Positions 1 to 7,094 of a DNA stretch of 9,288 bases are shown here, in pieces (the first letter of the stretch is position 1; each line of letters starts with the position of its first letter). Where the stretch lies: the NCBI GenBank assembly GCA_002431305.1, contig DJEG01000041.1:1-9288 (forward strand), written 5' to 3'. Source of the stretch: Ruminococcaceae bacterium UBA5904 (GTDB lineage Bacteria > Bacillota > Clostridia > Oscillospirales > Acutalibacteraceae). Made by a program: the position numbers and the translations under genes. The notes beneath the pieces are model-generated. The model was not told the DNA's origin, did no database searches, and saw nothing but the letters and a program-made list of their open reading frames with translations.

Positions 1-945
1 ACCGAAAAAATTCTTTCGCAGTTCGGCAATGTAAAACGCACAAAGAGCGGCAGTCTGTCGCTTAACATACCCGGGTCGGGCAAAAAAATTCTGCTCGACG
101 CGCATCTCGACAGAATCGGACTCATTGTAACCGCAATCGATAAGACGGGATTTTTAAGAGTCGATAAATGCGGAGGAATCGACCGCCGGGTCATGGCGGC
201 GGCGCGCGTAACCGTACTCGGGAAAGAAAAATTAAAAGGCGTTATTATAAGCACTCCCCCTCACCTTGCAAAAAGCGAGGACGCGGACAAGGCTCTGACG
301 TTTGAATCCGCCGGGGTCGACGCGGGACTTTCATATGAAGAAATTTCAAAAATCGTAAAAGTCGGAGACAGAATTATTTTCGACGGAGAATTTTCTCTGC
401 TTGAAAACGGTCTCGTAACATCCCCCGCTCTTGACGACCGCGCGGGCATGACGGCGCTTATAAAAGCCCTCGAAATAATTTCAAAAAACGGAGGAACGGA
501 CGCCGATATAACCGTTCTGTTCTCCTCGCAGGAGGAAATTACGGGCGCGGGCGCAAAAACGGGGGCATACGAGTTTACCCCCGACGAGGCGATAGCCGTA
601 GACGTAAGTTTCGCAAGAGCGCCCGGAGTGAAGGAAACGGAATCGGGCGAACTCAAAAAAGGCGCAATGATATGCATTTCTCCGTCTCTTGACAACGAAT
701 TTTCGAATTCGTTAATCATGACCGCTCAGAAAAATTCAATTCCCTATCAGCTTGAAATATGCCCGTCGTCAACGGGAACAAATGCCGACGACATCGCATT
801 AAGCCGTTCGGGCGTAAAAACCGCCGTTGTCTCGATTCCCCAGCGAAACATGCATACTCAGGGCGAAATTATTGCATTGGAAGATATTGATTCGTGCGCC
901 GAACTTATCGCAAAATATATTATCGAAAACGGAGGTAAAAAATAA
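1..945 (+). CDS. M42 family metallo-aminopeptidase, 5' end cut by window
   Basis: The reading frame is open from base 1, so the ATG at 193 is internal and the gene starts upstream. The visible 314 residues lack only about 20-25 N-terminal residues of a usual 330-360 residue M42 enzyme. These are cytosolic two-metal aminopeptidases, often self-assembling into tetrahedral shells, that trim peptides to amino acids. All metal and catalytic positions are visible (numbered from base 1): DAHLDRIG with His35, LDDRAG with bridging Asp near 145, SQEE with the catalytic Glu pair 178-179, VDV with Asp201, and RNMH with His285. The stretch between His35 and LDDR fits the PDZ-like second domain of the family. 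The usual GGTDA motif reads TGTNA. The stop overlaps the next ATG by one base (TAATG), so translation is probably coupled. The family call is firm; the peptide substrate is unknown. Confidence 0.93.
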   Translation, partial: TEKILSQFGNVKRTKSGSLSLNIPGSGKKILLDAHLDRIGLIVTAIDKTGFLRVDKCGGIDRRVMAAARVTVLGKEKLKGVIISTPPHLAKSEDADKALTFESAGVDAGLSYEEISKIVKVGDRIIFDGEFSLLENGLVTSPALDDRAGMTALIKALEIISKNGGTDADITVLFSSQEEITGAGAKTGAYEFTPDEAIAVDVSFARAPGVKETESGELKKGAMICISPSLDNEFSNSLIMTAQKNSIPYQLEICPSSTGTNADDIALSRSGVKTAVVSIPQRNMHTQGEIIALEDIDSCAELIAKYIIENGGKK

Positions 946-1961
946 TGGATTCGTTATTAAAAGAACTTTGCCTTACAGATTCGACATCGGGACGCGAAAA
1001 AAACGTCAGAGATTTAATAATTTCAAAAATCGAGGGTCACTGCGAATACAAGGTTGACACGCTCGGAAACATCATAGCATTCAAAAAAGGCAGAAAAACG
1101 CCTAAAAATAAAATAATGCTCGACGCGCACACTGACGAGGTCGGCGTTATCGTCACGGGCGCGGATTCGGATGGTTTCCTTAAATTTTCAAACGTCGGCG
1201 GAATTGATACAAAAGTCCTGCTCGCGCGCGTTATCTGCTTCGAAAACGGAGTAAAGGGCGTTGTCGGAGTAAAGCCGATTCATTTATTAGATAAGGACGA
1301 AGCGGGTAAAATTCCGTCAAAAGACGAGCTTTATATCGACATAGGCGCATCCTCAAAGGAAGAGGCACTCTCCCTTGTAAGACCCGGAACTACGGGCGTT
1401 TTTTCTGTTGAATACACAGAGTTCGGCGAACATAAAATCATGTCAAAAGCTCTCGACGACAGAGCGGGATGCTTTGTTTTAATCGAGATAATACGTTCCG
1501 AAATCGAGTACGACGCGTGGTTCTCGTTCTCCGTTCAGGAGGAAATAGGAGCTCGCGGAGCGGGAGTCAGCGCATACACGATAAATCCCGACTACGCGGT
1601 TGTAATCGAGACTACGACCGCCGCCGACATAATCGACGTTCCCGAGCACCGCAGAGTCTGTGAGCTCGGCAGGGGCGCAGCAATTTCGTTCATGGACAGA
1701 AGCACCGTTTACCTGCCCGAGGTTTATTCACGCGCCGTCGAAACCGCTGAGAAAAATTCAATCCCATATCAGATGAAAACGCTTGTTGCCGGCGGAAATA
1801 ATGCCGGAAGCGTACACAAAACACGAGCCGGCGTGAAAACCGTTACGATAAACATACCGTGCCGTTATCTGCACTCCCCGTCATGCGTTTGCGACGAAAG
1901 GGATATAAGGTCCGTACGTGACCTTGCGGCGGCGCTTATAACCGAATTTGCAAATGATTAA
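945..1961 (+). CDS. M42 family metallo-aminopeptidase (second paralogue)
   Basis: This is a full-length 338-residue M42 enzyme, a cytosolic binuclear metallo-aminopeptidase. Motifs in order are MLDAHTDEVG with His62, ALDDRAG with Asp171/172, SVQEEIGARGAG with catalytic Glu199 and Glu200, IETTTAAD with Glu222 where the upstream paralogue has Asp, and CRYLHSP with His310. Residues about 85-165 fit the PDZ-like insertion domain. The start is ATG 945, preceded by GGAGG at 931-935 inside the upstream gene. It is clearly a paralogue of that gene: both share KNSIPYQ and a GVKT...IP...H ending. The GGTDA motif reads GGNNA. Tandem M42 genes with different Asp/Glu metal ligands are common in Clostridia and may make different or mixed particles (inference). 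Older annotations of such genes as cellulase or endoglucanase M are misleading. Confidence 0.95.
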   Translation: MDSLLKELCLTDSTSGREKNVRDLIISKIEGHCEYKVDTLGNIIAFKKGRKTPKNKIMLDAHTDEVGVIVTGADSDGFLKFSNVGGIDTKVLLARVICFENGVKGVVGVKPIHLLDKDEAGKIPSKDELYIDIGASSKEEALSLVRPGTTGVFSVEYTEFGEHKIMSKALDDRAGCFVLIEIIRSEIEYDAWFSFSVQEEIGARGAGVSAYTINPDYAVVIETTTAADIIDVPEHRRVCELGRGAAISFMDRSTVYLPEVYSRAVETAEKNSIPYQMKTLVAGGNNAGSVHKTRAGVKTVTINIPCRYLHSPSCVCDERDIRSVRDLAAALITEFAND

Positions 1962-2700
1962 ACTGCTCACCGACGAGAGAACGGATGAATTTGCTTCATT
2001 CTGCAAATCAACCGTTTCAGGCTCGTGCATTTTAACAAAACTTCTGGCATACGGATTAGATACGCCGATTCAGTATTTTTGGTACAGCGAATCGGACGGG
2101 AAAATATCCGCCGTTTTCAATAAGGACGGAAGTCTTCTGACAGTTTCTGGCAGAACGGATTTTGATGAATTATTTGAATTTATAAGAATAATCGGATGCA
2201 CATCCGTTTACTTCGATTTTATTCCCGATTTTGAGGACAGCAACATAAAACGGGATGACGTATTGATATACAAAACACCCTCCGAAGCCGGCGAAACAGC
2301 CGATATCGACTCGGAAAATATAAAAAATATTTTTCCTATAATATATGAAGACTGTACAAATGAAGAACGTAATGTTATATTCGGCTCGTGGTACCCCGAT
2401 ATTTCGCTGAAAAAACGGCGCGGGCTGATACGGGCAAAGGGAATAACACATGATAATAAACTCGTCTCATGCGCCGTAACATGTGCAGAAAACGAAACAA
2501 CAGCTGTCATAACGGGAGTCGCAACGCTGAAAAAATACCGCCGAAACGGACTTGCCAAGCGGTGCGTTATCTCTCTTTCAAACGAGCTCAGAGGCGAGAA
2601 CAAACGCGTTTATCTGATAACGGACAATGAAAAAACAAAAAAATGGTACGAAAAAATGGGATTTGAACATTTCTCATACCGTTACTCTTACGCATTATAA
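1954..2700 (+). CDS. GNAT family N-acetyltransferase
   Basis: The protein has 248 residues if ATG 1954 is used. It overlaps the end of the M42 gene by 8 bases (ATGATTAA). A TTG two codons earlier (1948) could also serve; neither has a clear Shine-Dalgarno sequence, so reinitiation after the M42 stop is likely. The C-terminal part is a GNAT acetyl-CoA binding fold: GVATLKKYRRNGLAKR (residues 188-203) carries the R-x-x-G-x-A pyrophosphate loop, and TDNEKTKKWYEKMGF (223-237) is the closing motif of the domain. Residues 1-150 are longer than a minimal GNAT and I do not recognise them; they may be a second, degenerate GNAT-like half. The acceptor is unknown. Being the last gene of a peptidase operon hints at an amino acid, peptide or small amine, but this is only context. 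A strong terminator follows. Confidence 0.85.
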   Translation: MIKLLTDERTDEFASFCKSTVSGSCILTKLLAYGLDTPIQYFWYSESDGKISAVFNKDGSLLTVSGRTDFDELFEFIRIIGCTSVYFDFIPDFEDSNIKRDDVLIYKTPSEAGETADIDSENIKNIFPIIYEDCTNEERNVIFGSWYPDISLKKRRGLIRAKGITHDNKLVSCAVTCAENETTAVITGVATLKKYRRNGLAKRCVISLSNELRGENKRVYLITDNEKTKKWYEKMGFEHFSYRYSYAL

Positions 2701-2709
2701 ATTAAATGC

Positions 2710-2743
2710 GGGACTGCCGAACTAACCGGCAGTCCCCGTTTTT
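2710..2743 (+). terminator. Rho-independent terminator, probably shared by convergent genes
   Basis: A 10-bp perfect stem, GGGACTGCCG (2710-2719) with CGGCAGTCCC (2727-2736), has a 7-base loop and is followed by CGTTTTTAT. It lies 10 bases after the GNAT stop. On the minus strand the tail after the stem is only moderately T-rich (ATTTAATTT), so it may also end the serine dehydratase-lipoprotein unit, less efficiently. Confidence 0.88.
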
Positions 2744-2752
2744 ATGTCTGTT

Positions 2753-3550
2753 TTATCCCGCTTCGCCGACGTAAATTGAATATATAATCTTATCGCCGTT
2801 GTTCCATGACGCTGTTATCTCGAAAACGACTTCGTCGCCGTCAAGCTTTATAATGTTATTCTCGCTGTCAACATTTACGGCTTTCAGCGCGTCGGACGAA
2901 TTACCGATACTCTCCTCTTTCCAGCCCCTTACGGTATAGGAATCCGGCTGTTTTTCGAATTTAAGAGTTACAAATTTAAAATCATCGGTCTTTTTTGCAT
3001 AGCCGTAGCCTGTCGTCATAAGCGGACTTTCGCCGTAAACGCTCTCGCCGTTATACTGAACGGAATTCTCACACGCGGTAAACACACTTTTCTCGTCGTC
3101 ATTTTTAAGGAAAGTGAGTTTCGGCGCTTTTTCGGAAAGTACCGGCGAAGTCTGCACGGTATTTTCTCCGTCATATACGCTCGGTTTATCATACGCGTCC
3201 GAATCAAGAAGTTTTACAATGCTTGTCGCGGTGATTTTATACGGATATGTTTCAAGAACATCTCCGCCGAACGTTACGGAAACGACGTTGCCCGCCTTAA
3301 ATTTCGAAACGTCCGAAAAATCAACGTTGATCTCGTCGCCCTCGGAAAAATATTTCACGCCGTCGGTCACGACGTCCGTATTCGCCGTCACGCCCAAAAA
3401 GCTCTCTCCGACCTCTTTTACCGTTGCGCTGAAGCAGACGACGGTTCTAGCCGAAATATCGTCACCGACATCCGTTTTTTTACATGAAGCAAACAGTCCG
3501 GCAGCTGTTACAAGCGTCAGCAGAACAGCGATTATTTTTTTTGTCATCAT
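2753..3550 (-). CDS. Secreted two-domain lipoprotein of unknown function
   Basis: The 265-residue product begins with a lipoprotein signal: KK, a hydrophobic stretch 6-20, then FASC with Cys23 as the likely lipidated residue, so it should sit on the outer face of the membrane. Residues about 35-115 read as a small beta-rich, OB-like domain with a GD/AGNVVSV segment and the LETYPYKI motif typical of DUF3221-like domains in Firmicutes lipoproteins. Residues 143-265 form a second beta-rich domain with PDSYTVRGW (202-210) and VFEITASW (242-249), a pattern I recall from uncharacterised clostridial lipoproteins. Two adjacent ATG codons are possible; GGAGG (3556-3560) lies 5 bases from the first and 8 from the second, so the second may be the true start. 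It follows the serine dehydratase gene by 12 bases and is probably cotranscribed. No enzymatic residues are evident; the function is unknown. Confidence 0.85.
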   Translation of the reverse strand: MMTKKIIAVLLTLVTAAGLFASCKKTDVGDDISARTVVCFSATVKEVGESFLGVTANTDVVTDGVKYFSEGDEINVDFSDVSKFKAGNVVSVTFGGDVLETYPYKITATSIVKLLDSDAYDKPSVYDGENTVQTSPVLSEKAPKLTFLKNDDEKSVFTACENSVQYNGESVYGESPLMTTGYGYAKKTDDFKFVTLKFEKQPDSYTVRGWKEESIGNSSDALKAVNVDSENNIIKLDGDEVVFEITASWNNGDKIIYSIYVGEAG

Positions 3551-3562
3551 AATATCCTCCCG

Positions 3563-4774
3563 TCAGGTTATTTTTCTGTAATTTACCGCAAGTCCTCCGT
3601 CGGAAGTCTCCTTATATCTTCTCGACATGTCGAGTCCGGTCTCGTACATCGTTTTTACAACGGTGTCGAACGATATCTTTCTCGTCGTGGTAAGAAAATT
3701 CGAAAGGCTCAGCGCGTTTATCGCTCTCATGGCGGCGACCGCATTTCTCTCAATACACGGAATTTGAACGAGTCCGCCGATAGGGTCGCACGTAAGTCCG
3801 AGATGATGCTCCATAGCGACCTCAGCGGCATACTCTACCTGATCTATACCCATTTCAAAAAGCTCCGCAAGCGCCGCCGAAGCCATGGAACATGCGGCTC
3901 CTACCTCCGCCTGACATCCGCATTCCGCTCCGCTTATGGAAGCGTTTGTTTTTATAAGATTGCCGATAATTCCGCCCGCCGCCAAAGCGTGAGCTATTTG
4001 AATGTCGTCAAATCCTTTCTGTTCCTGCATATAACGAAGAACGGACGGCACAACTCCGCATGAACCGCACGTCGGCGCTGTGACTATAATTCCGCCGCCC
4101 GCATTCTGTTCGCTTACGGCAAACGCATACGCGCAAACGACTCTGTTTTCCTTAGTCTGCGCGGATTCGTCGATATGTCTTTGATTAAAAAGATAGCGCG
4201 CCTTTCTCTGCGTACCGAGCCCTCCGGGAAGCTCGCCGGATTTTACAAGTCCCTCGTTTATCGAATTCTTCATCTGCTCCCATATATCGAGCAGATACTC
4301 CGTAATTCCGGCTCCGTCAAACTGTTCGGCATACTGCCAGAGACGGATTCTGTTTTTTAAACAATATTCGCTGATTTCGGTGAATGAATTATGAGGGTAA
4401 ATCTCAGGCGGATCCTCATTCGGGAGTCCGTCATATTCAACAGCGCCCCCGCCTACGCTTTCGGCTCGCTGTTTTCCTATGAGATTTCCGTCTTTATATG
4501 CAAAAAAATCAAGAGTATTGGGATGAGGAAGCGTTGAAACGTCCGTCTCCTTGTCAAATACTATCTGAGTGCGGTTCGCCCCCAGCACCTCAAGCAACGC
4601 CTCGTCCGTCATATGTCCCTTACCGGTCATGGCAAGCGAACCGTAAAGTACTACCTTAAACGAATCTGCGTCCGGGAACATAGCAAGAATTTTTTTTGCC
4701 GCGTCGTTGGGTCCCATGGTGTGCGAGCTCGACGGTCCTTTTCCGACTTTATACAGTTGGGTCAAAGATTTCAT
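3563..4774 (-). CDS. sdaA: L-serine ammonia-lyase, iron-sulfur dependent, single chain
   Basis: This enzyme deaminates L-serine to pyruvate and ammonia in the cytosol using a catalytic [4Fe-4S] cluster. The alpha and beta parts are fused in one 403-residue chain, shorter than the roughly 450 residues of E. coli SdaA. The N-terminal beta part has GPSSSHTMGP (13-22) right at the start, as in E. coli. The alpha part has TAPTCGSCG (232-240), SGAECGCQ, LTCDP and QIPCIERN. The three likely cluster cysteines are Cys287, Cys329 and Cys340; their spacing of 42 and 11 matches that known from the Legionella enzyme. No ACT domain is visible. The start is ATG 4774 with AAGAGG about 7 bases upstream, and a good promoter lies at 4807-4835. 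A lipoprotein gene follows after 12 bases. The enzyme supports serine catabolism and is oxygen sensitive, consistent with an anaerobic host. Confidence 0.95.
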   Translation of the reverse strand: MKSLTQLYKVGKGPSSSHTMGPNDAAKKILAMFPDADSFKVVLYGSLAMTGKGHMTDEALLEVLGANRTQIVFDKETDVSTLPHPNTLDFFAYKDGNLIGKQRAESVGGGAVEYDGLPNEDPPEIYPHNSFTEISEYCLKNRIRLWQYAEQFDGAGITEYLLDIWEQMKNSINEGLVKSGELPGGLGTQRKARYLFNQRHIDESAQTKENRVVCAYAFAVSEQNAGGGIIVTAPTCGSCGVVPSVLRYMQEQKGFDDIQIAHALAAGGIIGNLIKTNASISGAECGCQAEVGAACSMASAALAELFEMGIDQVEYAAEVAMEHHLGLTCDPIGGLVQIPCIERNAVAAMRAINALSLSNFLTTTRKISFDTVVKTMYETGLDMSRRYKETSDGGLAVNYRKIT

Positions 4775-4806
4775 TTTTCTGCCTCTTAAAAATATTATAT
4801 ATAATA

Positions 4807-4835
4807 ATTATATATTTTTATTTCCGTAATATCAA
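4807..4835 (-). promoter_or_regulatory. Sigma-A promoter of the serine dehydratase operon
   Basis: On the minus strand the -35 is TTGATA (4835-4830) and the -10 is TATAAT (4812-4807), separated by 17 bases. Transcription should start near 4800, leaving a leader of about 25 bases, too short for a riboswitch. Confidence 0.72.
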
Positions 4836-5000
4836 GAATAAATTATATTCTTGTGAACTCTTTATACACGCATGCCTTCTTTTTATGTTATTTAGACAAA
4901 CGGTTTTTATGTTTAATGTTAAAAATAAATAAAAATTTTGGTATTTAATTTCCTATCCGCTTTTCCGTTTTTCCTTAATTTGTTCATTCATAAACTGTTC

Positions 5001-5046
5001 AAAAATAATTATTTTTGTTGCATTTTTTTTATGTATATGATACAAT
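5001..5046 (+). promoter_or_regulatory. Extended -10 sigma-A promoter of the sugar symporter with UP-like palindrome
   Basis: The -35 is TTGCAT (5018-5023), followed by a 17-base spacer and TACAAT (5041-5046). TG one base before the -10 makes it an extended -10 promoter. Directly upstream of the -35 is a perfect 16-base AT palindrome, AAAAATAATTATTTTT (5001-5016), in the position of an UP element; it could also be an operator. Transcription should start near 5053. Confidence 0.7.
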
Positions 5047-5091
5047 TAGTTTTGTTAAATTATTAAGAAAAAAAGAAAGGGAGATGTTATA

Positions 5092-6666
5092 GTGTCGGAC
5101 GAAAACAAAAATAACGCCGAGTCCCCGAATCCGGGCGAAGTGAATTACGTCTATCAGAACAGACGTTATGTCGGTAGAAAAGAAACCATCGGATTCGTTC
5201 TCTGGGACGCGGCGCAGAGTTTTAATATCAACACTTACTCCGGCAGATTTGTAACCAACGTTTTACAGATCGATCTCGGACTCCAGGCAATTGAACAGAC
5301 TATCAACGGTATATGGGACGTCGTCAATGATATTTTCATGGGCGCAATTATAGATAAAACCCGTACCCGCTGGGGTAAGTTCAGACCGTATCTGCTTTTA
5401 CTTGCTGTTCCCGGTCTTATTCTCACCGCTCTATACTGGCTGCTGCCTGTTCTTTTTGCGGGCAGAACAAGCATGGATATCACAAAATTCGTATTTTATT
5501 TTATTCTTGCGTTTATAAGAGAAGGTATCGGCACGTTTCAAAGCATTGCAAGAACTGGATTGCTGTCAACAATAACTCCTCATCCCGTTGACCGAACAAG
5601 GCTTATAACGCTTGCTAACTTCGCTTCGGGTACGTTCGGCGAGAAGCTTCCTGAGCAGATCACGACCGTTATTCTCGACCTTATCGACAACAAAGTTCTG
5701 ACAAAGACGTTCAACGCCACGCAAAAACAGATGTATCTCGCAACATTCGTAGGCATGGGTCTTTTTACGACAATCGTTTCCAGCGGTATGTCAATGTGGT
5801 TCTTCATGAATTCAAGAGAGAGAATCATGCAGTCAATCGAATCGCCGAGTTTAAAGCAGAGCTTTAAGTCAATCATTAACAACAAACCCGTACTTCTGCT
5901 GACGCTCTCGGATTTCTTAAGCAGCTTCGGACTAAGCGGAAGTAAACAGGATTACTACGTTGACGTTCTGCACTTTGCGTCAATGACGCTTATCGCGGGC
6001 ATCCCCGCAGCTCCCCTTTCACCTGTCAGTTACTCATACGTCCCGTGGCTGAGAAGAAAGTTCTCATCAAAAGTTCTGTACATATTCAGCCGTTATATAG
6101 ACAACATTCTCAAGGTACCTATCTTCCTTATCGGATGTATCGGTATGAAAAAGGATTTCTCCGGCGGTGTTTATCAGAACAAGTGGGCAATGTGCGTTGT
6201 CATGATGGTTTGGGAAGTCATTTGGACATTGTTCTACGGATTAAAATCGGTTATCGGTACGGAAATGTACAACGAGTCCATGGATTACTGCGAATGGAAG
6301 AACGGCTACCGTACGGAGGCAATGACCTCGGTTGCGAAAGGTCTTGCGGCTAAGGTTGCAAACAAAGTCAGCTCCGTTATTACAACAATCCTCAAAAAAG
6401 CTATTAACTATAACACATCGGCTTACATTGAGGGACGAGAACAGCCCAACTCGGTTAAGTTCTATCTGTTTGCAATGTTCACTATCGTTCCCGCTCTTAC
6501 GAGCTCGTTCGGTATTATACCGATGCTCTTCTATGACCTTGACGGTAAGAAGAAAGAACAGATGTACAACGAACTTCTTGAGCGCCGTGCGGCGATGCAG
6601 CAGAAGGTTAACGCCGACGCAAAAGAAGTTACCTCGGCTTCCGCTTCCGAATCCGCGGGAGAATAA
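5092..6666 (+). CDS. GPH-family (MelB-like) sugar:cation symporter
   Basis: This is a 524-residue membrane transporter of the major facilitator superfamily, glycoside-pentoside-hexuronide:cation symporter group, importing a sugar or glycoside with Na+ or H+. The family signature is clear: LWDAAQSFN (38-46) in helix 1, then IWDVVNDIFMGAIIDKTRTR (74-93) and GKFRPYL (95-101) at the helix 2-3 region, and MDYCEWKNGYRTEA (397-410) near helix 11. Hydrophobic segments fit about 12 helices (for example 101-122, 132-143, 214-238, 266-282, 342-351, 366-383, 456-481). The tail from 485 is charged, then Ala/Ser rich. It is somewhat longer than the usual 450-500 residues. The start is GTG 5092, set by AGGGAG (5078-5083) eight bases upstream; the nearer ATG at 5084 meets a stop two codons on. 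No glycosidase or regulator adjoins it, so the substrate cannot be told. Confidence 0.92.
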   Translation: MSDENKNNAESPNPGEVNYVYQNRRYVGRKETIGFVLWDAAQSFNINTYSGRFVTNVLQIDLGLQAIEQTINGIWDVVNDIFMGAIIDKTRTRWGKFRPYLLLLAVPGLILTALYWLLPVLFAGRTSMDITKFVFYFILAFIREGIGTFQSIARTGLLSTITPHPVDRTRLITLANFASGTFGEKLPEQITTVILDLIDNKVLTKTFNATQKQMYLATFVGMGLFTTIVSSGMSMWFFMNSRERIMQSIESPSLKQSFKSIINNKPVLLLTLSDFLSSFGLSGSKQDYYVDVLHFASMTLIAGIPAAPLSPVSYSYVPWLRRKFSSKVLYIFSRYIDNILKVPIFLIGCIGMKKDFSGGVYQNKWAMCVVMMVWEVIWTLFYGLKSVIGTEMYNESMDYCEWKNGYRTEAMTSVAKGLAAKVANKVSSVITTILKKAINYNTSAYIEGREQPNSVKFYLFAMFTIVPALTSSFGIIPMLFYDLDGKKKEQMYNELLERRAAMQQKVNADAKEVTSASASESAGE

Positions 6667-6690
6667 TAAAGCAAATTCAATATTTACGAT

Positions 6691-6723
6691 AAAAGACGTG
6701 ACCGAAAAAGTCACGTCTTTTTT
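6691..6723 (+). terminator. Rho-independent terminator after the sugar symporter
   Basis: A 12-bp stem, AAAAGACGTGAC (6691-6702) with GTCACGTCTTTT (6710-6721), has the loop CGAAAAA and runs into six T residues. The A-run on the other side makes it look bidirectional, but no minus-strand gene ends here. Confidence 0.9.
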
Positions 6724-6767
6724 GCATATACTTTTATACCCGTTATATCATCCTATGCAAATTAATA

Positions 6768-6796
6768 TTGACCTTATATAAATATTATGATAAAAT
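6768..6796 (+). promoter_or_regulatory. Promoter of the toxin-antitoxin operon
   Basis: The -35 is TTGACC (6768-6773), with a 17-base spacer and TAAAAT (6791-6796) preceded by TG one base away (extended -10). A second perfect TATAAT with its own TGA extension sits at 6802-6807 but lacks a good -35. The -10 lies inside the inverted repeat listed next. Confidence 0.7.
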
Positions 6797-6806
6797 ATTG
6801 ATATAA
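6774..6806. promoter_or_regulatory. Probable autoregulatory operator of the TA operon
   Basis: TTATATAAATATT (6774-6786) is repeated inverted as AATATTGATATAA (6794-6806), 12 of 13 positions matching, around a 7-base centre. It spans the spacer and -10 of the promoter, where antitoxin or toxin-antitoxin binding would block transcription. Phd/YefM antitoxins are known to repress their own operons through such palindromes. The site is almost pure A/T, so chance symmetry is possible. Confidence 0.55.
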
Positions 6807-6827
6807 TAAATTAGGGAGGTAAATATA

Positions 6828-7094
6828 ATGCCTACAATTAGACCGAGCGCAGATTTACGAAACAACTATAATGAAATTTCACAGCTATGTCATGAATATA
6901 CCGAACCTGTTTTTATAACAAAAAACGGCAAAGGAGATCTTGCCGTAATGAGTATAGAAGCATATGAAAAGCTATGCGGAAAATATGAGCTGTATTCGGC
7001 AATAAACAAAGGATTACAAGATGTAAAAGAAGGTCGAACCGCTCCATTAGATGATGTCATTAAATCACTGAACGAGGACTTATTTCATGTATAA
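6828..7094 (+). CDS. Type II antitoxin, Phd/YefM family
   Basis: This 88-residue protein neutralises the toxin encoded next to it and probably represses the operon. The N-terminal part matches the Phd/YefM fold: IRPSADLRNNYNEI (4-17), EPVFITKNGKGDLAVMS (26-42) and IEAYEKL (43-49), the usual dimerising DNA-binding domain. The acidic, helical C-terminal part (52-88) would wrap around the toxin. The length is typical. AGGGAGG at 6813-6819 lies 8 bases before ATG 6828, stronger than the toxin's ribosome site, as expected when antitoxin must be in excess. The stop overlaps the toxin start by 8 bases. The family call is firm; the name within the family (RelB, YefM and others) cannot be fixed. Confidence 0.92.
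   Translation: MPTIRPSADLRNNYNEISQLCHEYTEPVFITKNGKGDLAVMSIEAYEKLCGKYELYSAINKGLQDVKEGRTAPLDDVIKSLNEDLFHV

Larger units (their letters stand above)
4775..5091. other. Divergent AT-rich intergenic promoter region
   Basis: This 317-base gap separates the divergent serine dehydratase and sugar symporter genes. It holds one promoter for each (separate entries). Between them I see only short repeats: GAATA/TATTC arms at 4836-4850 touching the -35 of the serine dehydratase promoter, a direct repeat TTTTTATGTT at 4880-4889 and 4904-4913, and a direct repeat TGTTCA at 4981-4986 and 4996-5001. Any of these could be regulator sites or chance in AT-rich DNA. I see no riboswitch, RNA gene or credible small gene. 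Confidence 0.6.

Noticed and set aside
193..945. Treating ATG 193 as the start of the first M42 gene
   Set aside because: The same frame is open back to base 1 and encodes the essential DAHLD metal motif upstream of that ATG, so the gene is cut by the window, not short.
3114..3581. Plus-strand frame of 155 codons opposite the lipoprotein gene
   Set aside because: It is antisense to a gene with a signal peptide, ribosome site and operon context, and its product is low-complexity Ser/Thr-rich with no family resemblance.
4775..4806. Riboswitch or attenuator in the leader of the serine dehydratase operon
   Set aside because: The predicted leader is only about 25 bases with no stable hairpin.
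6241..6781. Long frames on both strands over the 3' end of the symporter
   Set aside because: They overlap a confident transporter gene and run through its terminator; composition and lack of ribosome sites mark them as shadows.
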